From positions 1-64,000 of the forward strand of contig NZ_SMKV01000014.1 of the NCBI RefSeq assembly GCF_004348445.1: 64,000 nucleotides of DNA. The letters are read 5' to 3'. Below, one piece after another: positions 42,452 to 48,393 of this stretch. Position 1 is the first letter of the stretch. Each line of letters opens with the position of its first letter. Position numbers and translations under genes: made by a program. The DNA comes from Saccharopolyspora aridisoli. GTDB lineage: Bacteria; Actinomycetota; Actinomycetes; Mycobacteriales; Pseudonocardiaceae. The notes below the pieces were generated by a model. The model saw nothing but the letters and a program-made list of their open reading frames with translations. It did no database searches and was not told the origin of the DNA.

Positions 42452-42507
42452 CGCTGAGATACGCCGTGCGACACGGGCCGTGGTCCGTGTCGTGCGGTAT
42501 CCCAACG
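42452..42507 (+). ncRNA. Intercistronic hairpin element 3
   Basis: Same design as element 2: CGCTG/CAACG, GATAC/GTATC and CGACACGG/CCGTGTCG, with a different loop. The next start (42532) follows a GGAAAGGTG ribosome site. Confidence 0.85.
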
Positions 42508-42531
42508 GACTCGATCGGAAAGGTGATCAAA

Positions 42532-42891
42532 ATGGGGTGGCTTCGTTCGGTGGTTGACTACCTGGAAACGGATACGCCGGGTCCGCTATTGAATCTCGAC
42601 CGCGACGCGATCCGCGTCGTGATCCAGGAATTGGACAGCGACGGACACCTGAACCGCTCCATGGACGGGTGGGAAGTCGCGCGGTGGATCAAGGAAAACG
42701 GGCAAGGAATTTACGAGTCCGAGGAGAATTTCGCAGCGGAATACTGTCTGGAGGTCGACGGGGAGGCGATCAAGGCACTACCTGACTACCTCCGGCTGTC
42801 GTTCAACTGGGCGCACGTGTGGGTCGCCTTGCAGTGGTTCGACGCAATGCACATCGGCGCGCGGGTGTTCGTGTACCGCATCGACTCCTGA
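42532..42891 (+). CDS. Acidic protein with possible ArdA-like C-terminus, 119 aa
   Basis: The C-terminal half reads YESEENFAAEYCLEVDGEAI, then LPDYLRLSFNWAHVWVAL and a final VFVYR. This recalls the last domain of ArdA antirestriction proteins (acidic helix, LPxxLxxYxDYxxxAxxL, ending VF). The N-terminal half (MGWLRSVVDYLETDTPG) is unassigned. If correct, it would mimic DNA to inhibit type I restriction. The match is by eye and tentative. Confidence 0.6.
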   Translation: MGWLRSVVDYLETDTPGPLLNLDRDAIRVVIQELDSDGHLNRSMDGWEVARWIKENGQGIYESEENFAAEYCLEVDGEAIKALPDYLRLSFNWAHVWVALQWFDAMHIGARVFVYRIDS

Positions 42892-42893
42892 GC

Positions 42894-42949
42894 CGTTGAG
42901 ACACGCCGTGATGCTCAGGTCTCGGCCTGAGCGTTGCGGTGTCCCAACG
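42894..42949 (+). ncRNA. Intercistronic hairpin element 4
   Basis: CGTTG/CAACG outer stem (42894-42898, 42945-42949), GACAC/GTGTC middle stem and GCTCAGG/CCTGAGC inner stem (42913-42919, 42926-42932). The middle and inner stems differ from elements 2-3 on both strands, which is compensatory change. Confidence 0.85.
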
Positions 42950-43060
42950 GACACCGGAGGGACCGCGCCGCAGAGAGGGGCGCATCAGATCTGTACGCGC
43001 GAGCCGCCCTGCCTCGGGCAAGGACCAGGGCGACTCGCTGACCATCGGAGATAGGTTCCA

Positions 43061-43438
43061 ATGGCTGAATCGAAGCATATCAACGCGCACCCACAACCAG
43101 GACAGATCGATCTGTTTCCAGATCTCCAGCCAGAGCCGCCGGGGTTGCCATCCTGGTTACAAGACCGGCGTGTCTCACCAGTCGGCTTTCTCCTGACCGT
43201 CCCGAACCTCCAGCAGGCACCAACGGAGTGGCCGCACGCGTCGTGGCTGCGGACGGATTGCCTGGAGTGCGGGCAGTTTTCGTCGTGGGTCTTCACGGCT
43301 GAGGACGGCAACAGCTGGGAGAAGGACCACGTCCAGAGCACCGGCCACCGCCGCTTTTCCTCGTTCATGCTCTCCCGCGTTCAGTTCGAGGTCGCGGCGC
43401 CGGACTCCGATGCGGAGTCGTTCCCTGTCGGCCGTTGA
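43061..43438 (+). CDS. Hypothetical protein with CxxC motif, 125 aa
   Basis: A Pro-rich N-terminus (QIDLFPDLQPEPPGLPSWLQ) precedes LRTDCLECGQFSSWVFTAED and WEKDHVQSTGHRRFSSFMLS. The CxxC plus later His (DHVQSTGHRR) suggests a small zinc-binding domain. A GGAGATAGG precedes the ATG after a longer leader of about 110 bases. Function unknown. Confidence 0.65.
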   Translation: MAESKHINAHPQPGQIDLFPDLQPEPPGLPSWLQDRRVSPVGFLLTVPNLQQAPTEWPHASWLRTDCLECGQFSSWVFTAEDGNSWEKDHVQSTGHRRFSSFMLSRVQFEVAAPDSDAESFPVGR

Positions 43439-43491
43439 GACATGCCGTGGCGCTCAGGTTCTTAGGGCCTGAGCGTTGCGGTGCCCTAACG
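43433..43491 (+). ncRNA. Intercistronic hairpin element 5
   Basis: CGTTG/TAACG outer stem and CGCTCAGG/CCTGAGCG inner stem (43451-43458, 43468-43475). The upstream stop codon (43436-43438) lies in the stem, and GGAG plus ATG 43507 follow. Confidence 0.82.
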
Positions 43492-43506
43492 AATTGGAGA
43501 ACACCA

Positions 43507-44025
43507 ATGTCCGAAAACACAACTGTCAGCGCCACGGAGCAGACCGAGCCCCTGTGCCAGAGCTCGGGGGGAGCCCACCGCCCGGATGACATGCCGGACA
43601 AGGGCGATCGCTGCAAGGACTGTGGGCGGCCGATCACGTGGCTTGGCCCCAGCATGTACGACTGGGAGCTTGCTTACAGCCCTGAGCCCTTGTCGACGGT
43701 CGACCGGTTTCCGGCCGAGCGCATCGATGCCGAGTCAGTTGAAGACCTGGCCGAGATCGATTTCGACGGCGAAGGCGACATGCTTTACGGAAACTCGCCC
43801 GAGGACCACGTCCACGACAACTCGCGGCGTGCCGGTTTCGCCGTCCCGGCGTTAGAAGCCTTCACCGAGACGACTCGCCTGCACGGCGAGAACATCGACC
43901 TCGTCGTCGCGGACCTACTCGCCGACCTCTTGCACTTGTGCGATGCGCTATCGCTGGACTTCGACGAGCTCGTAAAGCGCGGGTACGAGCACTACAGCGC
44001 AGAGGTCACCGGGAATTGGGCGTGA
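43507..44025 (+). CDS. Acidic hypothetical protein with zinc-ribbon-like N-terminus, 172 aa
   Basis: Cys residues at LCQSSGG and RCKDCGRPITWLG suggest a small zinc ribbon in the first 50 residues. The rest is acidic (ESVEDLAEIDFDGEGDMLYG) with a helical end (VVADLLADLLHLCDALSLDF). ATG 43507 has GGAG upstream. Its stop overlaps the next ATG. Confidence 0.65.
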   Translation: MSENTTVSATEQTEPLCQSSGGAHRPDDMPDKGDRCKDCGRPITWLGPSMYDWELAYSPEPLSTVDRFPAERIDAESVEDLAEIDFDGEGDMLYGNSPEDHVHDNSRRAGFAVPALEAFTETTRLHGENIDLVVADLLADLLHLCDALSLDFDELVKRGYEHYSAEVTGNWA

Positions 44026-44225
44026 TGATCAAAGCGTGGATTGCAAGCGTCGTTCTCGTCCTACTTGTGGGCGCTGCACTGGCTGAGCGACCGATCGGAA
44101 GTCAGACCACAATCGTGCCTGCGCCCAGCGCGCACCACCCCGGCCGGATCGAAGAGGACGACGCCGGATGGGACTGCAAGACGATGGGCAACCGCCAGTG
44201 CGGCCCGCCGGTACGTCTCCAGTAG
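44025..44225 (+). CDS. Small secreted or membrane-anchored protein, 66 aa
   Basis: ATG 44025 overlaps the previous TGA. Residues 1-21 (MIKAWIASVVLVLLVGAALA) form a signal peptide or anchor. The mature part ends with WDCKTMGNRQCGP, a two-Cys motif I associate with short exported actinobacterial and actinophage proteins. It is the last gene before a strong terminator. Function unknown. Confidence 0.7.
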   Translation: MIKAWIASVVLVLLVGAALAERPIGSQTTIVPAPSAHHPGRIEEDDAGWDCKTMGNRQCGPPVRLQ

Positions 44226-44246
44226 GACGTGCGAGAAGCTGAGGCG

Positions 44247-44293
44247 AACGGCCCGGCAGCATCCGCTACGGATGTTTGCCGGGCCGTTTTACT
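44247..44293. terminator. Strong bidirectional terminator
   Basis: AACGGCCCGGCA (44247-44258) pairs with 44277-44288 and is followed by TTTT. It separates the plus-strand operon from the convergent Ser-rich gene. Confidence 0.9.
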
Positions 44294-44305
44294 TTTGCCG
44301 GGAAC

Positions 44306-44713
44306 TCAGTCGTCCGAACCGGAGCTGCGGTCACTGGTGTTCCTGCGGCCGGAGCTGGAGTCGCTGTCGGAATCGCTACCGCTCTTCGAGCCCGAGCTGC
44401 TGCGCTTGCGCGACGAGGAGTCGGAGTCCGAGTCAGAGTCGCGCCGCTTCCTGGAGGACGAGCCGGAGTCGCGGTCACGCGAGTCCGAGTCACTGTCGCG
44501 CTTCCGCGAAGACGAGCCGGAGTCCGAATCGCTGTCGCTGCCGCGCTTGCCCGACGAAGAGCCCGAGTCGCTGCCGCTGCTGCGCTTGTGGGAAGACGAG
44601 GAGCCGGAGCGGTCACTGCTCCCGCTTCGCGACCGGGACGAGGAGCCCGAGTCGCTGTCGGAGCTGCTGCCCGAGGTCGTGCGGTCCTTGCTGTCGCTGT
44701 CCTCGGCGGTCAT
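44306..44713 (-). CDS. Low-complexity Ser/Asp/Arg/Lys repeat protein, 135 aa
   Basis: ATG 44713 has a perfect AGGAGG eight bases upstream, which fixes strand and frame. The product is almost entirely runs such as SDSDSGSSSRKRDSDSD, with alternating basic KR pairs. It looks like eukaryotic RS domains and is surely disordered. The antisense frames are open only because of the codon repeat. A terminator follows directly. Role unknown: nucleic-acid binding, condensate formation or a phosphorylation target are all conceivable. Confidence 0.75.
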   Translation of the reverse strand: MTAEDSDSKDRTTSGSSSDSDSGSSSRSRSGSSDRSGSSSSHKRSSGSDSGSSSGKRGSDSDSDSGSSSRKRDSDSDSRDRDSGSSSRKRRDSDSDSDSSSRKRSSSGSKSGSDSDSDSSSGRRNTSDRSSGSDD

Positions 44714-44893
44714 GGTTCATGCCTCCTGTGACGTTGATTTCGTGCCGTATTCAGTTGTCAGGTCGCACGGGCTGCGCGGGCCTGGAGACGCCCGCCGGCG
44801 AACGGGTGCCGGCGGTTCAGGTGCGCGGAAGTTGAGGGCCTGGGCCGGGGACTCGCGGTGATCAGTCGTGAGAACGCCCCGTCAACCAGGCCG

Positions 44894-45133
44894 GGGCATC
44901 TCGCGAGGCGCCGTAAGAAGACGTGCCTTCTGGGGGTAGCGAGATGCCCGAGCGCTCACGCAGGGAATCGAACCCAAAGACCGGTGTGGTCTTGTCTGCC
45001 TGCTCAGACACGCGGCGGGTCACCACGTCGCGCAGCGATAGAAACGCCCGAGGGATCCGCGGCGACGCGCATGGGCATCCCCTAGCCCTGCCCCACGGGC
45101 AGGGCTCGCCGCTATCGCTGCGGGCACGTGGTG
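44894..45133. ncRNA. Candidate structured RNA or tRNA-like region
   Basis: Between two minus-strand genes there are nested helices. CACCACGT...CGCAGCGATAG (45021-45041) pairs with 45112-45133 through 19 bp around a small internal loop. It encloses a 10-bp hairpin AGCCCTGCCC/GGGCAGGGCT (45084-45106) and a GGGAT/ATCCC helix, making a three-way junction. A second 11-bp helix pairs 44894-44904 with 44939-44949. On the minus strand GGGTTCGATTCCC resembles a T-arm. No protein with a ribosome site fits here. Confidence 0.55.
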
Positions 45134-45141
45134 GAGTCTGG

Positions 45142-45492
45142 TCAAGGAGTCGGGGTCGTTCGGTGGTCATGCCCGAACTCCCACTCCTCTGTCTGTTCAG
45201 CGATCGCGGCGAGCTCGTCTGCACGATCTAGCAGAGCCCGGACATCGCCAATGCGGGCTGCGTACTCCGCGACGGTCATCGGTCGCGGCTCGAAGGCGGA
45301 CAGTTGCTCGGCGGTCATGTCGACCGGTGTCGGGTGCACGGCACCGCGTTCGATCTCGATCCGGCGGCTCATCGTGGCCGCCAGACGCCGGACTTCACCC
45401 GCTGTTGATCGGTAGAGGTAGGGCAACACTGCGCTCGGGTCCTCGAACACGCAGCCAGTCCGCCACTTGGGGTTGCTGTTGCCTGCGACCAT
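45142..45492 (-). CDS. Hypothetical helical protein, 116 aa
   Basis: Start ATG 45492 follows GAGGGAAGGG; the frame is open further upstream but without a better start. Segments: MVAGNSNPKWRTGCVFEDPS, EVRRLAATMSRRIEIERGAV and ARIGDVRALLDRADELAAIA, a C-terminal amphipathic helix. It may be controlled by the GTTACG sites upstream. Function unknown. Confidence 0.6.
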   Translation of the reverse strand: MVAGNSNPKWRTGCVFEDPSAVLPYLYRSTAGEVRRLAATMSRRIEIERGAVHPTPVDMTAEQLSAFEPRPMTVAEYAARIGDVRALLDRADELAAIAEQTEEWEFGHDHRTTPTP

Positions 45493-45811
45493 TTCCCTTC
45501 CCTCGAAGGTTTGGAAGGTGCCCACGTAGAGACGCCGCGCCGTCAACCGACCACGCGGCATGGAGACGCGACGTGGAGCGCTTTACGGGACGGCGCGGCG
45601 AGAGGCCGGGGGGAAGCACGCGGGGCACGGGCGCGTGCAGGTCGACCCCGGCAGACGGGCGGGAAATGGCCCTCGCCCTTGTAGTGGGTGCTGGAGTCCC
45701 CGAACTGGGCACGAAGCCGCATATGACCCAGATCACAAATTGGGCTTCTCGTGCGCGCGCCGTAACGACACTGAAGGATCGTTTCGGGCCTTCAAGGCTG
45801 TGACCTGCACT

Positions 45812-45845
45812 GTTACGCCAGTTACGCTTGTTACGGGGGCGTAAG
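45812..45845. promoter_or_regulatory. Tandem GTTACG operator-like repeats, left array
   Basis: GTTACG occurs at 45812, 45821 and 45830, exactly nine bases apart, followed by an inverted CGTAA at 45840. It lies in the 390-base gap between the minus-strand genes starting at 45492 and ending at 45884. I see no gene in that gap. Confidence 0.6.
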
Positions 45846-45883
45846 AGCGAACGCCTCCTAGTTAAATGAGGGGTCGGGCTTTC

Positions 45884-46315
45884 TCACCAATTCACCGGCT
45901 TCCCACGAGCCGACTTGCCGCTGCCAAGCGTCACGTACGGCCGTACGTCCGATGGCCTGATCTTCTGCTCCTGGAGGGTTTCCTTCACGCTGGAGCCGAG
46001 CATGTAGAAGGTCGCGTCGGAGTGTGGTTCGAGGCGATGCGGAAGGGAGTGTGTTTGCATCGGCTGGTTCGGCGAGACGATCGTTCCCCCGCTGGGACTC
46101 CGAAGTCCGAAGCCGGTTACCGTCGTTGCTGCCCTGCCCTTGTTTATTGCGCGCACTGCGATCAGGTGCGGCCCTACGGCTCCACCGATTTCCGCAGCGT
46201 ATGCATGTTGCGACGTGACCTGTACCCAGGGGCCGTTGTGTAGCCAAGACCAGATCTGCCAGCCAAGCGATATCAAACTTAGCGCGAGTCCGATAAGTGC
46301 AATTACAAGCGTCAT
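45884..46315 (-). CDS. Membrane-anchored hypothetical protein, 143 aa
   Basis: Residues 2-25 (TLVIALIGLALSLISLGWQI) are one transmembrane helix; the rest is a beta-rich domain (GPHLIAVRAINKGRAATTVT, VGFGLRSPSGG-like). Such small anchored proteins next to phage integrases often act in superinfection exclusion. It lies between the two GTTACG arrays. No family recognised. Confidence 0.7.
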   Translation of the reverse strand: MTLVIALIGLALSLISLGWQIWSWLHNGPWVQVTSQHAYAAEIGGAVGPHLIAVRAINKGRAATTVTGFGLRSPSGGTIVSPNQPMQTHSLPHRLEPHSDATFYMLGSSVKETLQEQKIRPSDVRPYVTLGSGKSARGKPVNW

Positions 46316-46342
46316 ACCATAGCGTTGCCTAGCTGCCCAGGA

Positions 46343-46372
46343 CGAAGGAAGAGGCTTTTGCCTCTCCCTTCG
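46343..46372. terminator. Hairpin between integrase and membrane-protein genes
   Basis: CGAAGG/CCTTCG and AGAGGC/GCCTCT form a 12-bp stem with one mismatch and a TTTT loop. It is placed before the minus-strand gene at 46315 and may end integrase read-through. No U tract. Confidence 0.55.
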
Positions 46373-46561
46373 CCCATGCCATCGCTAGCGGCGTGCAGGG
46401 CGGGTCAAGAGGGAGCTTGCTCATCGCGAACCTTCACAATTGAACTACCAAAATCATATCAATTTGTAAAGTGAGAATTAGGAAGTAGCCCGAAGGCGAG
46501 CGCGCGCCAGAATTACGAAAAGGTGATCATCGGCCACTTCGAGGCGGGCGCGCCCAGCTCG

Positions 46562-46639
46562 GCCGTAACAGCCGTAACCGGCGCAACAGTGCAGCACACA
46601 GGCATGAACATCCGTTACAACCAAGGCGAAGTGTTACGG
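46562..46639. promoter_or_regulatory. GTTACG/CGTAAC operator-like repeats, right array
   Basis: CCGTAAC occurs at 46563 and 46572 (again nine bases apart), CCGTTAC at 46612 and GTTACGG at 46633. These sit just downstream of the integrase gene, in the roughly 400-base gap 46316-46715 that otherwise shows only the hairpin at 46343 and an AT-rich stretch near 46430-46480. Confidence 0.6.
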
Positions 46640-46715
46640 ACGCAGCCGTAGCACTTGCTCCCCCGGAAGGGCCTTACATTGCCTGGCAATTACTCTTTGT
46701 GCCCAGCGGCGAGCG

Positions 46716-48365
46716 CTAGTTGAAATCAGAATCAATCAACATCAGGGTGGCGGACTCGGGGTCTTTGCCTTCCGCCTCAGCTCGGCGGATAAAGCCTTCG
46801 GGTCCAAAGTAGACCGAGATGCGCGATGGGTCGAGCTTCTTTCCGCCGCGTTGGGCAGGCGCCACCTCGACGAACGTTCCGGCGTTCAGCAAGAGGTCTC
46901 GCCGACCAGCAGTGTCTGAATCGTCCCACAGCTCGGCGTGCGTCTTGCCGGTTGGAATCTCTTCAACGCCGCCGGGAGCTGCATCACTCTGCCTCGCTTT
47001 AAGGCTGGACAGCCGCTCTTCCAGCTTGGCGTACTGCGCTGCGTACCGGTGAGCACCGTCCTCGCCCTTGAAGAGGCCGCGCTCGTATCGGTCAGCCTCT
47101 AGGTCTTTCAGCGCTTCCTCAGCCTGTCGGATCTGAGGCCGGAAATCTTCAGCGACCTTCTTTTCGATCTTCACCACCGGCATGTGACCGATCCCACGGA
47201 GGAATTCCTTGGCCACATGCGCTTCCAGCGCCTCTGCCGCGACGCTCGGTCCGTAGCAATCCACGTCCTGGCCAGCCTGTCGCTGCTTCAACCGACCAAT
47301 GCAACGGTATCGAGTGCGCCCGCCCGCCACGTAGGTATACATGCGCCCACTGCACAACGAACAGAACAAGACTCCCCGCAGTAACGCTGTCCCCTCGCGC
47401 CGCCGCTCACTGCGGTCACTCCTCCGTGTCAACTCATCCTGGAGGGCATGCCAAGTGCGCATGTCCAGGATCGGAGGACGTGTCACTAGCGGCAGCCCGT
47501 CTGTCCGCAAGATGGGCTTACCGTCTTCGATCACCTGGCCAAGTAACTGGGGGTTCGTCAACAAGCTCCGCAGCGTGGTCGTATACCACCGCTCCGAATC
47601 ACTCCGTTTGCCGTTCGGCTGACGTGAGCGGTGCCCAGGCGAAACCACACCCGCCTTGGTCAGATCCGTGGCGATCTTCATGAGCGATTCTTTAGCCAGG
47701 ACTCGATCAACGATCCCGTGAACGACCTTCTCTTCGTCAGGGTTGATCTCCAACACCCGCCCAGCACCGTTCGGGTTGGGAACAACCCGGTACCCGTACG
47801 GGACTCGCCCACCAGTCCAACGTCCTTCACGGCGCAGATGCTCGTGCGCATTGGACACTCGGGACCCGATGGTGTCGGACTCCAACTCAGCAAAAACAGC
47901 GATCACCCGCGCCATTGCCCGCCCCATCGAGGAGGTGAGGTCCAGAGGCTCTTGCGCCGAGGCCAGTGCAACCGACTGCGTCTCCGCGATTTGCATGATC
48001 TCGGCGAAGTCGACGGTCGACCGCGCAAGCCTGTCGATCTTGAAAAACACCACCACATCAAGGTCGGCCAGGCGGGCCAAGATTCTCTGGAGTCCCGGAC
48101 GTTCCAGGCCGCGGGAGAACCCGCTCACATCGATGTCCTCCTCGACCGCAACGACTTCCCAACCGCGTGCCTCACATATGGCCTCGCACGCCGCCCGCTG
48201 ACGCTCTGGGGACGTACTCTCGTCGGTGTCCCGTGACAGCCGGACGTAGATGGCCGCGCGCATCCCAGGCCCAGTCGTGACAGGTGTTCCCTTCCGTCTC
48301 TTCGCACGAGGCATAGCCTTGGGCGAGCGAGGTGTGACGGACTCGGGAGCAGCTTCGTGGGTCAC
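46716..48365 (-). CDS. int: Large serine integrase
   Basis: 549 residues. The N-terminal resolvase domain holds the catalytic Ser44 (IYVRLSRDTDES), then VVVFFKIDRLARS and AELESDTIGSR. The recombinase domain includes GRVPYGYRVV. A zinc ribbon (CSLCSGRMYTYV ... YRCIG, then DCYG) and a coiled coil (QAEEALKDLEADRYERG) follow. It starts at GTG 48365, about 40 bases from attR, so attP lay next to int. With the gp3-like factor it would also excise the prophage. Confidence 0.97.
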   Translation of the reverse strand: MTHEAAPESVTPRSPKAMPRAKRRKGTPVTTGPGMRAAIYVRLSRDTDESTSPERQRAACEAICEARGWEVVAVEEDIDVSGFSRGLERPGLQRILARLADLDVVVFFKIDRLARSTVDFAEIMQIAETQSVALASAQEPLDLTSSMGRAMARVIAVFAELESDTIGSRVSNAHEHLRREGRWTGGRVPYGYRVVPNPNGAGRVLEINPDEEKVVHGIVDRVLAKESLMKIATDLTKAGVVSPGHRSRQPNGKRSDSERWYTTTLRSLLTNPQLLGQVIEDGKPILRTDGLPLVTRPPILDMRTWHALQDELTRRSDRSERRREGTALLRGVLFCSLCSGRMYTYVAGGRTRYRCIGRLKQRQAGQDVDCYGPSVAAEALEAHVAKEFLRGIGHMPVVKIEKKVAEDFRPQIRQAEEALKDLEADRYERGLFKGEDGAHRYAAQYAKLEERLSSLKARQSDAAPGGVEEIPTGKTHAELWDDSDTAGRRDLLLNAGTFVEVAPAQRGGKKLDPSRISVYFGPEGFIRRAEAEGKDPESATLMLIDSDFN

Positions 48366-48393
48366 GTGACGAACCTATCTGTTGGAGGTATGT

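Noticed and set aside
41656..43491. CRISPR array
   Set aside because: The repeats are separated by protein-coding genes and are hairpins with varied sequence, not identical repeats with short unique spacers.
44229..44861. Long plus-strand Glu/Leu-rich and Ala/Val/Gly-rich frames opposite the Ser-rich gene
   Set aside because: They are mirror frames of the repeated Ser/Asp/Arg codons, have no ribosome site and run through a strong terminator, while the minus frame has a perfect AGGAGG start.
44941..45040. tRNA gene on the minus strand (GGGTTCGATTCCC resembles a T-arm)
   Set aside because: The T-stem has mismatches beyond three pairs, no 5' partner for the acceptor sequence CGTGAGC is found upstream, and D and anticodon arms do not fit. 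It is kept only as part of a structured-RNA candidate.
45858..46247. 129-codon minus-strand frame overlapping the membrane protein gene
   Set aside because: The alternative frame (45884-46315) has a transmembrane helix, sensible composition and better start context; this one is Arg/Ser-rich noise.
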